Shown here piece by piece: positions 44,077-57,800 of a stretch of 64,000 nt of DNA (positions are counted from its first letter, which is position 1; every line of letters starts with the position of its first letter). This stretch comes from Phallusia mammillata. Taxonomy: Eukaryota; Chordata; Ascidiacea; Phlebobranchia; Ascidiidae. The notes under the pieces were generated by a model that worked only from the letters and a program-made list of their open reading frames with translations, was not told the origin of the DNA and made no database searches. The stretch spans positions 1 through 64,000 of the forward strand of contig QLIY01000250.1 of the NCBI GenBank assembly GCA_003260075.1. Reading direction: 5' to 3'. The translations under genes and the position numbers were made by a program.

Positions 44077-46380
44077 CAATCGTAGGATCACGATGTCATT
44101 CAGGTTGGTAAACAAGTATGCTAATGAATTGCCATTTTTTTCCATTGCGTTCTGATCTCTTTGTTTGTCTAGTTAGCATAAAACAAGTTCAATATTTTCG
44201 AACGATAAAGATATTATGCTTTTTTAGCTTGTCTGTATTTTAAATGACTTGGTAGCTGTGCCCTTGAAGTTGCAATTTATGTAATTTATATCAGTAAACC
44301 ATTTGTCAAAACGTGTTTATGTTGCAATTTGTACTAAAATTAACCGTTTAGCTTCATTTATACACAGCCACAAGCTACGAAACTGAAACTGAAACACGTA
44401 CTTTGGCTTGGGATTTGTTTTTCCTGTTTCAGTGTAGCCTACTCCATTTATCCAATGTGGGTCTGACTTGTGATATGCTTTGTTGTGCAGTAGGGACTGG
44501 GGGACACTAGTCTGATTTCGGAAATGGAGCTTACCTAGAATCTTTTTTCAGCCGATGGTTATTACTAAAGCTAGCTTTTTATCATTGTCATCTCAATCAT
44601 TTTCTATACGTTTGTTTTGTTGCGCATATTGAAATTTTGTGCAAGGTATTTGTAAGTAATCCCAAAAGCAGATTGTTCGCATAAATTTGTTTCCATGGTG
44701 AACGAGGAATAATCTTAAACATGTTGTTATGGCTTGTACGCGTGTCGACTTGCGTTTGTTTGCTAATGTAAACAGTTATCGCATCTTCTTAGACGCTGAG
44801 TGCAGATTTTTGCAACTATCTTGTTGGTCTGCTATCGAGTGCTACCAAGCGACCACCTTGTGTCCCTAAACTGTCACTGTTTTTTTAAATTGTCGCCATT
44901 GAACATCGTAGGTATTGTGAGCTTGTATGTTGTTATATTTGTTTCTCGTATTAGGTCTTTGCAATCTATGCTTCTTTTAAATAAAACTTTGCTTTTTAGT
45001 AAACATATTATCAACAATGAAAAATGACAAATTAAGGCCCAGATGCATGTTTGGCCCGACCTGAGGTTGCTCAAATATTCGAACACAAAATTGAATGTTA
45101 ACAATCACCAGACTTCAAACTGCAACAGCTTCATTTTATATATTCGCAAACCTTTTATTATTTCCCCTGTTAACGTTTGCTAAACAAAACAAAATGACAT
45201 AAAGGATTTTGCACAAGGGCAAGAGTTAACCGCTATGTTAAACTCTGCAGGCGAATAGTTAAAATATACAACAGATTACCACGATAAATTTCGTCTCCAT
45301 AATGCTGTATTCGTTCTTTTATCTTATGTAAAACTGCAATTCAGACAAAAGAGCCATGACACGCATAATATGACTCCACATACAGTAAACAAAGCCAGAT
45401 ATAAAACGCGCAGAATAGCAAAAAATTAAGCACTGTCTGCTTAATAACTTCATCTGCTTTAAAACTTAATAACTTTATCTGATATAAACTTTCCATCTCC
45501 GTCACACATGTTTCTTGTTCAAGCAATAACGAGCAGTAAGAAAAAAAGAAACGCTTTGGCACGGGCCACAAAGCGGCGTTTTACTCACAGTTTCGTGTGT
45601 ATCACAAAACACCTGAACATTTTAGAATGAGGTTTCACAGATTAGTATTAATTTGGTGACATTTAAAGGGAACAGTATGGTTGCAGTTTTTCTCGTTTTA
45701 CTTCATATAAAATGCAAGGAGACCACGACTTTTCATAAGTGAGTTTTGCAAACCAGTATCGGACCAAGGTTCATCGTTGCTCATAAGCAAGTCATCGCGA
45801 CAAAATGTGTGGTCTTGTACCTAATCATCGGAAAATGTTTACAGGTGCGTGGGTAGGCAAATAAATGACTGTCGCCCTCTATGAACGTGGCAAGGTGTCA
45901 TCCATAATGTGAACCTAAATCTTACTGTAATATTAGGCATTTGTTTTAAACTTGTAAATAACCACTGTGGAGATGTGGCACATTTGTTGTTACATTCCCT
46001 GGTTACTGTAAAGCTAGGTGGTTCTTAAGGGTTTATTCATGTTAGGCTAAGCTTAGTCTGAAAGCAACACAGGGATTTTACTGCAGCTTATGTTGCAACA
46101 ATGAGGTGTTATATTGCAACAGTATAAGGGGCGTTTTTGTCAGACTTTTGTGTTGACTCGCTTGTCTGCCTGTCCATTTCAGTGCGTTCCGCTTTGTACG
46201 TTCTGCCTCAGTAAGTTTCGCTGTAAAAGCGGAACTAAGCAAACAGAAGGAACAACAGGTACTGTAGCTACGTTTCGTTATGTTGCAAAGCAGAACTGCC
46301 AGCTAAATGTTGTATTTGTTATCGGGTTTGCGTATATACGAAGGCCTTAGTATTTTGCAGTAATTTGATGTAAACCACCA
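44077..46380. other. intergenic region between the two GTPase-kinase genes
   Basis: The first part repeats the 3' flank structure of the other kinase genes (ATTCAG/GTTGG after the stop, TCCTGTTTCAG near 44430). About 44930-45100 resembles 28600-28780. Nothing else is recognised. The conserved 55-bp block is not found before the second gene, and no start-like exon precedes 46381. Confidence 0.5.
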
Positions 46381-49300
46381 ATGTCTGATGAATCCAAAGT
46401 GTCTGAAAACGTTGCTGACAGGGAAAAGAATGATATAGCGGGGATACAAAATGAGCAAGGATTCCAGGAACTTAGAATTCAATCTACAAGTGCAAATATT
46501 GGTAAGTGGCTTCGAGTTCAATTGCTTTCGGTTTACTGTGTTTAATATGTTTTCAAAGTATCCAAAATTTGACTGTGGTTTAAAGGTCACACCAATACCG
46601 GTCATAAGGCAGTGCACATCTTTCCACATCACACAAATCGTTACAGTATCGATAAAACGGCTTTTGAAAGGATTTTTCAACATCCAGGTGTTGTTGATAC
46701 ACCTGTTGCTATTTACTCTCTTGGTGGACCATTTCGGACTGGAAAATCATTCATGCTTAACCTTATGATGCGATTTTTGTGGGCACAAAATAAAACGGTA
46801 GGTATACCTAACCTTCAACGAAATATATATGTGAGGTGATGATGTCGTTCACTTATATTGTAGTCAGCATCGTGGCTACAACAACAACAAATTGATTTAA
46901 GAGGTTTTGGATGGAGGGGTGGAATGAGGCACCACACACAAGGAATATGGATATGGGATGAGCCCTTTTTTGTAAAAACGCGTCAACACGAACGGGTGTG
47001 TTGAATCATTTTTGTTTTGTTTGTTTGAGCACAATAATCTACCAGTATGATTTGAAGGTAGAGTTATAATTGACAATATATGATGAACGTTTCTTAGGTG
47101 GCATTATTTTTAATGGACACTCAAGGTTGGTTCGATTCCTCATCTTCAGTGGAAGATAATTCGGTGATCTTTGCACTAAGTACCCTGATAAGTTCAAAGC
47201 TAATATGCAACGTGCAGAACACTATCAAAGAGGACACTTTGCAACATTTGCATGTTAGTACAATGACTATAATCTGTACATACCTCATTTAACTGTTTTG
47301 AACGGTTTACAGCTGTTTACGGAGTACTTAAGAGTGGCCCAAAAGATACTAAAACAAGACGACAGATCTCTTCAGGTATATGAATTGATTGTGCGGATGT
47401 AGATTGGTAGTAAAATGAACATAATTTACTTTAGGACATAATGTTTCTTGTCCGGGATTGGCTTTTTCCTGATGTTCCCTTTGGCTTCGATGGAGGGAAT
47501 GAACTGCTTGACAGGGTGTTCCAAGTACAATACGATCATAAAGATATTAAATCAGTTCGAAACAATTTACGTGATTCTTTTAAAAACGTTTCCTGCTTTC
47601 TGATGCCTCATCCCGGAGAAAAAGTGGGGAGAATGTACGAAAACCAGAGTCAGCTTGATGTGGCAGGTAGTTGCAATACTTTTTGGTTTTGTAGAAAACT
47701 ATTTTTACCTAAGTAGTGATGAGTTTGTTGTTGAGCTTCCAAATTAAATCAGTTTTCACCCCAAACATAAATTAACGTGACTTTTAGGGGTACGTACTTG
47801 TTTCAAACAAATGGTGGATGTTCTTGTTCGACGACTTTTCCATCCTGACAATCTTGTAGTGAAAGAAGTAAACAACAAACCAGTGACAGGAAAAGATCTC
47901 ATCAATTTTACGTTTGAATACGTCGATTTATTTTGCAGTGGAAAAATGCCCAAAGTCGGTACAGTTATGGAAGTAAGTATGGCCCATACGCGCTAAAATT
48001 TAACAAGGTTAGATGGAACGGGATCATTACCAGTCATTGCGCATGCAGTTTATCGATGACGTCTTGTTTCAAAAACGAACCGTTTTTTAGATGTCTCACT
48101 ATTTTTACTTGTTTTTAGACAACGGCGATAGCTGCTATTTTAGAAATTAATCAAAAATGCAGAGATATTTATCGCCGACATATGAATCAGGTAAGTTGCA
48201 CCTTTACTACCTAAACTAAGTATTAAAGTTAAACGCTTTGTTTCAGGCGTGTGAAAATAAGTACAAAACTGACAAAGAGATTTTAGACATCAATGAAGTG
48301 TGTAAAAAGAAAACATTGGTTAACTTTGATCAGATGCCAAAGTTTGGCAACGATTTGTTTGTTGAAAAGCATCGAAAAAACTTGGAAGATATTATAAACC
48401 ATGAATTTGAGGAGTATAAGAAAATTAACATGGCTACAAAGGTTTTGTTATGTTTTTGTGTTATTGCACGGTATATTTGTGTTTGGTGATAGTTCAATAT
48501 ATAATGTTTTTCGATTTGATGAAAAAACGAACTTTTAAATGAGTAATGGTATAGTTTCTCTTTAGGAACAAGTAAAGCTTAAAGTGCGGGAATCCATTTT
48601 TGCTGCAGAGCGTTCATACAAACAAAATCTTGGAGAGGTTGGTTAAAATCTAATGTAAGGTAACTTAACAATAAGAAATCAATTCATCTTACTGACTCTG
48701 TACATATCTGTCTAATTTCTTGTGGGTATGTTTCTAATGGTATTTATGTAGGTATTTTCTACTCCTTCGCTTTAAGTTTGGTATTTTACCGATTGACGTG
48801 ACGACGTAAGTTGATTGATAAAAAAATAATAGCTTTTTGGCCAAACTGGTTTTGTTTTGGATTTTAATTGGCCATTTTGTAGGACTTTAAATTAATAAAG
48901 CGTCTAATTCATCGACAATTTTTCTGTTAATGTACAGTATGTACAGTTGCACAGTAAGAAAGTGGAGAAATATATCACACGGATGATGTTCTCATTTTTC
49001 TATCCTTTCATCGATCACGGAAATAAATGATGCAAACATTTGTAATGTTTTCAGTTAGGCGATGGACAATATTTCGAAGAAAATGATTTACATGAAATCG
49101 AAGAGGGTTATCGAAAAACGGCTGTTGATTTATACTTACAACAAACAAATCAACATCCACAAGAAATAGCGGAAAAGTATAAAGAAAAACTAGAAAGTCG
49201 TTTAGATGCAGTGCTGAAGCAATTTACCGAAAACAACCTTCACAAACGGGTAAATTTGCTTATTATATTTATTAGTTTTTTATTAGTTTTATTTGCATAA

Positions 49301-51705
49301 AAATAATTGCATTAGATTGTGCCAGGTGACAAAAGATCTGCAAGACTTAAAATAATTACCAAAGGTGACTACTTTAACAAACTATGTCACAGGAGGAACT
49401 AAGAGGCCAACTTGAAGAAAAAAAGATGCGTGCCGTGCTTCAGTACAGATGCTCAATGGAAGAGGTATGTTAAATACAAGGAAGACAGTAAGGTGCGGTA
49501 CGCAGGCAAAATCATGAAAAAGCACAGTACGTTGTACTAAACCAGATTCAAAAACATTACTGTGGCCTGTGGTTGGATTCGAACCCACGACACCGGGACT
49601 TGCGGTGTACCAACGAATCCCTACTAAGAAGAAAATGTTGGAAAAACCTGATTTATTATGCCAGCAGTCACTGCAGCAGCTGGACCTTCTTACATGCTGT
49701 AAGAATGGCGAAGCAGGCTGTCCAAATTTTATGAATTTAATTAAAAAGTAATGAAAATGTTTCTTATACACAACTTTTCATCCCTAATTCCTTACTGGAA
49801 CGAATTTGCTCCCAGAAAATTAAATTTATCCCCTGGGGAGCCAAGTGGCACCCTTTTGAGAACCACTAGACTCTACTTATCTTTCATTCTTGAATGTTGT
49901 TGCAGATATGTGGAACTGGTTACACGGACGCGGAAGTGATCAAATCCGCTCATTTTAAAGCCAAGGAGCAAGCGGAAACTTTCGTATTGTCTGTTGATCA
50001 CAGCAACGGGTCAGATCTTGTGGGAAAATACATTTCTCAGCTTGATGAATTCCTCAGCAACGAGTTAAAAATATATCAGCGAAGAAATGAGAACCTGAAA
50101 GTTTGCAATTTGTTTTTTATTGATGGTTGTTTCATAAAATAGATGATACGTGTTTTACGGCAAATTTGTAAGTGGACATTAAGAACTTTCTGTTTCAGTG
50201 TTACAGCTGAGATCAGCAAACTATCCAAACAAATCGAAAATCTTGATTAGGGTTCTTCATATCAAAACGTATTTGAAACTACGTAACAAAATTGTGCTTT
50301 TTTAGATCCACTTTTCATCAAAGTTAGCTAAAATCGATGCAGTATCGCTTTCAACTAGCACTAACATAGTAGACTACATCGGCTGTGGAGGATTTGGTGC
50401 AATTCGTCGGTGTTTCCACGAATCTTTGGGAACAGTTGTTGCAAAATGTATTTCTCTGACTGGCGAAGTGAATCAAATATACAGTCACAAAAAAAGGTGA
50501 AGTGTGTTAAAGGTAAATTTTATTAACAGCGCTACCTGTGTACTATGACGTAATCACACCACAATGACGTCATAATGATGAACTCAAATTCCACTGAACA
50601 TAAAACAAAGTCGTGTTGCCAGTAACTCCTAACTTTCAAATGCAAATGGGTAGAGACAAGGTTAATCTGGAAAAAACAAAAATTGGTGGTTTATCATTAG
50701 TAACATAACAAATATAATATTTCAGTGTTCAGGGAGAAGCTGAAACCTTAGTTCGAGTCCAACATCCAAACATCGTGCAAATTTATGGCTTCACAAGTTG
50801 GAATAACGAGATTGCCATAATACTGGAATTCATCGGTGGTGAAAATTTGTCACGTTATTTGGAGAAACACAGGGAGAAAAAAGTCAGCTGGATGTTGAGG
50901 CTTCGTTTCGCTCGACAACTTATCTCGGCTCTTACATACCTGCACAACTACAATCCAGGCCAAATATTTTGTCATGGTGATATAAAACCCGATAATATTC
51001 TACTTACCACCAGGTTATGCCTTAAACTTTCCGATTTTGGGGCAAATAACGTCATCAGAGCTTCAGGTATGAAACCCAGCACAGTAGACACGACCATCAC
51101 AAGGCAATATTCGTTGTTGTATGTTTCACCCGAATTTTACAAAGGTGGATCGGTTGACCCAGCATCAGACATTTACAGGTGTGAATACATGTATATGGAT
51201 AGAGATAACAATTTTTTTTTAAATGTAACCTTTTTTAGCTTCGGAATGGTTTTGTATGAAATCGTGACATTGAATCCGATTTTTTACGGCCGTACACTGT
51301 CGGAAGAGATCCTGATGGCACGAATTTCATCAGGTGTTAGACCTGATGAGACGTATGTCGAAAATGTGGAAACAACACTTGCTGATGATGACAAGGAGAT
51401 TTTTAATATCCTCACAAACCTCATGAGAAAATGCTGGGACGGAGATGCTTCTGTGCGCCCTAAGGCAGAACAAAGTAAGTACAATATGAACAGTACAATC
51501 AATCTCAATGTAACATCCACTTAATTTCCAAATTTTAGTTTTTAAGGATCTATCACGAGTTAGTACCACTGACCACGATGAAACCAACGTGACAGACGAT
51601 GTACTTGAAGTTCAGCCCCAACCTTCCAGCAAGATGGGAAACCTGAGCCAATTTACCGCCCCATTTATGGTGGCAACGCTCACTGGTTCTTTTCAACAAT
51701 CGTAG
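46381..51705 (+). CDS. atlastin-like large GTPase fused to RIPK-like kinase (three middle-domain units)
   Basis: Seventeen exons: 46381-46501, 46586-46797, 46864-46995, 47098-47253, 47313-47375, 47435-47666, 47788-47972, 48119-48190, 48247-48441, 48566-48637, 49055-49249, 49393-49464, 49906-50100, 50306-50496, 50726-51178, 51239-51474 and 51539-51705. All phases agree, giving 982 residues. GTPase motifs: P-loop GGPFRTGKS at about 87, FGWRGGMRHHTQGIWIW (very atlastin-like), DTQGWFD at about 162, VRDW at about 234 and SCFLMPHPG. The helical middle domain is then encoded three times, each time by a 72-nt plus a 195-nt exon (residues about 368-456, 457-545 and 546-634). The kinase follows directly: CGGFG, VAK, HGDIKPDN, DFG, SPEF, SDIYSFGMVLYE and a MGNLSQFTAPF tail. 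There is no membrane segment or CaaX-like end. The start codon context matches the paralogue at 39514. Cytosolic location and GTP-dependent assembly are inferred from the family. Confidence 0.87.
48119..50100 (+). repeat. intragenic triplication of a 72+195 nt exon pair
   Basis: Exon pairs 48119-48190/48247-48441, 48566-48637/49055-49249 and 49393-49464/49906-50100 have identical lengths and phases. Each encodes an 89-residue, charged, helical unit. The first unit aligns with the single unit of the neighbouring gene (exons of 72 and 195 nt); the second and third are more diverged. They correspond to the helical middle domain of atlastin-type GTPases. Confidence 0.85.
49565..49640 (-). mobile_element. 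tRNA-derived SINE fragment
   Basis: On the minus strand a GTGGGTTCGAATCCAACC segment matches the tRNA T-arm/B-box. It is preceded by a CACCG...CGGTG anticodon-like stem with a 7-nt loop. The loop lacks the invariant T33 and the T stem has mismatches, so it is a SINE relic, not a working tRNA. It lies in an intron of the second GTPase-kinase gene. Confidence 0.45.
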
Positions 51706-54700
51706 GATCATGATGTTATTCAGGTTGGAGCAAAATATGTTAATACATACCCTGTTTTTTTCCTTCACGTCTTTATTCCCAATCCCGGGCTTGTTTTGTA
51801 ACTGGCCTAAGTGGAGAGGATGCTTCTTCCACTCTGTGTTTTACGTAACTTTTCCTGCAGGTGCAAGCTTGATGTTGCCATACATTTAATTAAAATCAGT
51901 GAAGTCATTGTTAAGACAAGTTTACCCTGAAGTTTGTGCTGACTATTTCGTTTCACTTTTGGTTGTGGAGCAACACTGTAAAAAATGTACACTTACTCAC
52001 CTCGTTTGAGAAATCTTTCTTATTTCAGTTTTTTTTTCACCACCACCACAAGCATTCCTACGGATATGTGGAAAGGGAGCAAAAACTGAAAAATCAAAAG
52101 TATCGAAAAACACTAAATTAGTTCTAATGAAACCAGGACATGAAGGAAAAAAAGGGATTGCGAAAGAAATTTTCTGCCCGCTTTTCGAGCACTATAGTCC
52201 CATCTTGAAGGGTCTTTGTTTGTATCAAAAATAGAAAACTAAAACTGATTACTAGATGGTCATTAAAAGTGTTAAGTCAGTGTATATACTATTTTGTGTT
52301 GCTTTTTTCTAGCAGTGGTCCAGCAATATTTTATATGGCCCTAGTGACTTATTTTTTTTTTCCCGGGGTTCTAACCCAGGACTCTCGCAGGGTCGAATCT
52401 CGATCAGGTTTTTTATGTCTGTATGTGGGTCAAGCGCGCCAGACCATTCCGCCAACTTCCTGCCTCCTAGTGACGTGATTTAGTTTATAGAGACACCGCT
52501 TTTTACTCTGCTGCGACCATGTGTGTGCATTTGTGGTGTCTTGTTTTATTTGTTAGCGGCACTAGACGATGTGGTTATGCTATTTGTGTTGTAGTTTTTT
52601 TTTTGGTTTTATTGTATGTGTTGTGGTCTTTAAACTTTCGATATTACAATAGGTAAAAGAAACCCAGTAAAACCGTTTTTCTTAATGCATGTGCATTGTT
52701 TTACTGTTTTTATCTATGTTTTTCACTTGGTGTTCCATTCTAGCTCTGATATAAACTTTTATTTTAAAAATTGTTTGCCCAACTTGTAAAAATAAATTTG
52801 CAGCGGGTACGTGCAGTCATTGTGGAGAAATCTCTTTGTCCCTAAAGCCAAAGTGTTTTTCCTCGGAAGGTTTACATTGCAATCTGCTCTAGAGCGCCAC
52901 TAATTTACATCACTTTTTCTTCCAAACTTTAGTTGACATTCGTTTTTAAGCCGTATTTAGATCACCGAACACACGATACTTTGTATTAGGTATTTTATTT
53001 AATTACTAAACGTTCCATAATGCGTAACGTGTTAATCGTCCGAAACTTAAGCTTTGTCTTTAAAGGTTGCTCTATAACCTACAGTTAACGAAAAAATCCA
53101 CATCTTGTACAGTAAAAACATTTATTTTTTAGATTGTCCACAACTTATTTTTTTGTTGTTGGAAAAGTTTTCTGCCGCTGATTCAAAGTATCATTTTTCG
53201 AACGCATAATGTTTTGCCCATATGTGACTTTCATTATTGTTAGAGTGCGATAATCGCATCTAGTTTCTTTACTTATAACATACCAAAAACGAATAACATA
53301 TCCACACTCTTTACAAAACGTATGCCAAGTTTAATTTGCTTTAACAAGAACTGTTACTTTTGCAATGAAAAACATGTTCTATTTGGGGTGTGAGATTTTA
53401 TAGTTATAGTCAAGTAAATAAATAGACAAAAAAAACTAAGGGTTCTTTTAATTTACAAAATTACAAAAATACAGAAACTTTTATTTCATTCCGGTTCTGG
53501 TAAAATAGGAAAACTAATTTATACAAAAATAGTTTAAAGAAGACTCACCCTGTGAAACGCCGACCATCCAAAGCGAAGTGAGAACCTCACGAAATCGCAG
53601 CAAGGTTAAACGCGTAACATGGGTGGTTGAGTTCGAATCGAAAATTTCGGGATTTTTTTTACTGTAAACCAAACCTCTAGGTTAACATGCGAACAAGCAA
53701 TCTTGTTTCTTTAATTGTTTGCTAGAATTTTGTAAAAGTAATTAAAGTTCTATGCCACATTTCTAATTCCACGCCCCACCGACTGTTTTATTATACTCAT
53801 GTTATACCGTCTTATTGATCACTTTTTTAAAAATCAAACAGTTTAACAGCACAAATCTTGTTTGGGACGTATTGTAATTCTAGGACAAATTGAGATGGTT
53901 CAGGATTATTGAATTTTGTAGCGACTCTACAGACCCGCGATAATCAAAGTGTGCTAATAGTGCTTTTTTCTCGCATTCTCTTTTTTCTCTATTATGTCGC
54001 GCTGCAGTTTGTTTAGTCATTCGATTTTGCACGCGAAATAAGCAGCGAACGCTCGCCTTACCCTCAGCATACTTTGTTTTTGCCTCTACTGCGAGCAGTG
54101 TCTGATTTACCTAAGGGCAGAATTTAAAGACTTTTGATTAAAAGTCTTTGTGTTTATTACCTTTCGTTAAGTTTGTGTTGATGCCTTTTTTGTTTCATCT
54201 CGGCGTTTACTTTTGGAGTGTTATTACCCTAATGAAGGCGACCTGAATAGGGTATTGAAACGTCGGTCGGTTAATAGAATACATTTGCCAGAAGTGCATT
54301 ATTTCGTTTGAAACGTTTTATTGGATAATACATGTTGGTACAGCTCGAAAATAGAACAAACACAACGAACCCGAAACGTAAGTATATGTCGAAGTAACAT
54401 ATAAAATTTAAACGTTCAGCATTAATTCTTGCAAGCAGAAAAATAATCGTTTTACAAAACAACACAGATGCTACAAAAAAGTGTTACTTTTAAAGGCTAG
54501 CAGCACCTTACCAGTGTATTTCTAGAATTAACCTTTCCAAATGCACAGGCGTTGGCAACAAAAATCAGTTCAAAAAATAAAAAAATTAAAACAATTATCT
54601 AAAACGTTTAAAATGTTCCGGCTTAAATGAAAAAAACCTCAATACAAATCCATGTTGCAATAAAAAACACATGTTAATTTAGCTTGTTTGCCACATCACT

Positions 54701-54855
54701 GACAACAATGTGCACCAAATACAGTATTATCGACGATATTATCGACGATGCGACGCTAAAGGTTCAAGGAACATAATATAAACACAGCAAAAATCTACGC
54801 GCCTAACTAATAGCAGTGAACTTTAAATATAAACGAGTCTATAATACGGGTCGCT
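51706..54855. other. intergenic region between GTPase-kinase and ZP-mucin genes
   Basis: Early part: the usual kinase 3' flank, with ATTCAG/GTTGG after the stop and TTATTTCAG near 52028. About 52270-52640 matches 20-250, and about 53540-53640 matches 1900-1970. A B-box-like CCGGGGTTCTAACCC near 52362-52376 may be another SINE relic. The minus-strand AATAAA at 54317-54322 could end the ZP-mucin transcript. No gene is supported. Confidence 0.5.
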
Positions 54856-57800
54856 TTATAAATACGAGCTACATTGCTCATGAGCGCCCTCTATCGTTAC
54901 TCTTGTGCTTGTTTGGCCGCCACCAATGGGCGCTGCGAGGAGCTCAGAAGGTGGCGCAGGGAAATCGTCAGCGACTTCCTCCGCTTCCCTTAGCTCTGTG
55001 GTCGACGAAAAGAAGTTGGTGTTATCGTAACCATAGCGACCGGGAGATATCGCCGATATAGTGGGTGACATCGATTGAGGACTGGCACAACGTGAAGAGC
55101 TGAATGTGCTCATGCTGGAATTGCTTCGTCCTACCGCGTTCTCGAGGTGATCGATGCTCGACCTTCTGAAACCGCGAGAATCAAAAGGCGCCGTGGCGAG
55201 GTTGGTGGCGCCCGCGAGCTGCTTGTTGCGGCGTCTTTGTCTCCGAAGTCGGTACAGCACACATATTATGACGATACAGCAAAACACTATGATGACGCTC
55301 AAGGAAATCACCAGAATGAGGACTGTCGTTTCTTCCAAGATTGAGCCACTTGTGTCTAAAATACAAAAATTTGTAAGTGACCTTATTGATACATAACCAT
55401 ATGAAACCATCTTTCCAGATCAGAAAGTAAAAATGACGCAAAACACGTACAAAACTGCGTGAGTCTTCAGGTAAAGCACAAACCGTAAAAAGACATCGAA
55501 GAAAATGGTATTAAAATGCTTTACTTACTCGTGGTAGCACTGGCTTTTGGCTGTGGAGTAGTTGCATTAATCTTTTTTCCAACCACTACGGGCCCAGCGC
55601 TCAGGATGTGTAGACTTTCTTTTTTCTCCTTATTCCTTGTGTCTCTCCTTGCTCGGCTGTTGACGCAGTTCTGGAAATAAAAATATTGTTTGATTAATTA
55701 ACTTACACAAAATGAAGATGGCAAGAAGACCAATAAGGAATGACTTAAACTGGACTAATCAAATACTGTAACAATATATGGATATAGTGTTGTTTCGGGG
55801 TACGCTTCATACTCTTCACTTTTACAACTTATAAGTTATTACCACTTGACAAACTGTTACCGAAAGGAAAAATGAAACCACTGAAATCCTTAGTAATTTT
55901 TGATTTATTAAAGCGTTACAATACTCCATTCAAGGTAAGTTTTCAACGTAGAAAAACAATCTAACTATTGTTTCTGCTTACCGGTTGGCAGTTGTCCCCA
56001 AAGCAGACTCTGATTTCACAGTGAAGCCAAACATGATCAAACTCAACAAACTTAAAAACTGAACCCTGCCATCTCGCTCTCTTGCTCATTCCGTTCTCCA
56101 GTATGCGGATAGAGTCATCCAAGCTCCCAGGGATTGCACAGGACTCGGAAATGATGTCGTATCGGTTCGGGTGATTGTGATCTCTTGCGGGGGTCGCCCA
56201 GCATTCACGGACCACCTAAAATTGAATAAGAATCTTTAGATGATTGTGTATCGCTGACACAATATGTATTAGTTATGAGTTATGACATACGACCGAGGTT
56301 TAGGCTTAAATTGTTTATTTAAATTGTTAATTTGAATTTTGTTTTGTACAAAGCTTTATCAGATAAAATGCAATTTTCAAACACGTTTCGTGCAACTAGC
56401 TATGGGCCAAATGGTTTGCAAATCGGATTTACTATGTTATAACTTACAAGTGACATTTTGCATTTCTTGTAAGCGATGCGAATTAATAAACAATATTCAA
56501 TTTGGCTTCACTTCTCAAGCAACTTTGGTAATTGGGTTGTAAGCTTGTCAAGTACTAATATAACAAGCTAACTAAAAGTCCTGTAATGACTTACAAGAAA
56601 CGTCGACATGTCCCTGCTTTCAAGTAGACTGATTCCTACATGCAAGTTGTCATCAATTGCAAGTGTTGGCGGACGCAGGTAGGGATCTTCAAAAGCTTCC
56701 GTCTTGTAAAGCTGCATCAGTGCTGAGAACTGACCGTGACCGGACACGTTGAAAGTAAGCATATGGATTCTGCGAAAAAAATATTTGTTGTATTTTCTGT
56801 ATTGTTGTCTTTAAAAAATATAATAATTTATGGTTGTTTGTTATCTTTCGTCCCTATTAAAAACAAAACAACTGCAAAACAGATTGTTAGACAGAGGCAT
56901 TGCGTCATACGATTTACGTTGTTATAGCGTAAAAATAATAGCCTGACGTCATTTGTCGTAGCTTAACAGGTCAATAATAATACGTGGGTTAAGGAAATTA
57001 GATTGATATTTTTTACGACTTTCTGAAGATAACTGTCCGAGATGGTGACATCATCAACTGTTACGTCATGCTTTGCCTCCGTGATCTCATTAGGGTAAGA
57101 TCATATGCCAACTTTTTTATCAACAAATGTACTTACTGTATTTGCGGCAAGAACGGCGTACTGACGTTCACATCAATTGGGAAAGTACACCAAATGTTCA
57201 TGTGGACAAACACCATAGGAAGGCGAGCGAGTCGGTTGCCAAGGATTACTTGACCGTTGCTGTCGCCGATACTCTTCAGCCACTGAGCTCTACGTTGCGA
57301 GTTGGACACCACGTTCGTAAAGTTTACGTGGGTTTCGTTCACCTGTAACGGAGCACAAAGTTTGTTTCATCAGGCTAGCTTGTAAATAACTTAGCGTTTT
57401 TGATATCTATTTAGCAAGATATATTACCAGTGCTGGATTAACCATTAGGCAAAGTAGGCACGTGCCTACAGGCCAGTCAAAAATCCAGGCCACTTTAAAA
57501 TTAGTAGAAAGATTTGGCAACACGATAATTCTAATTTTTTAGTTGGCAATCCTGATTTTCGGGCCACTTCTAAAATGTGCCTACAGGCCAGCAGACCCTT
57601 AATCCGGCACTGTATATTACTGAAATTATTTCCGCTTTTAAGTCAACATCGGGCCTGTTCAAATATTTCGAGCACATTTTAAAATCGCGAGACTTAACGT
57701 TTCTTGCTGAAAAGTATGACATTTGTTTACATTTATATTTTTGTCATGATGGGCGAAACATTTGTAGTTTGTGGTAGATTACCAGAATTCAAAACCAAAA

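Noticed and set aside
49569..49751. Small ORF containing a tRNA-like segment
   Set aside because: The segment is a degenerate tRNA-derived repeat on the other strand, inside an intron. There is no coding evidence.
50199..50252. Possible extra exon between the last helical unit and the kinase of the second GTPase-kinase gene
   Set aside because: With the obvious acceptor it meets a stop after three codons. A weaker acceptor gives a 45-nt in-frame piece with a poor donor. Direct splicing 50100 to 50306 keeps the frame and the domain order.
54220..54265. Hammerhead-ribozyme-like CTAATGA ... GAAAC motif
   Set aside because: The first core box differs from CTGATGA at an invariant base and the intervening stem pairs poorly. 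It is probably a dispersed repeat tail.
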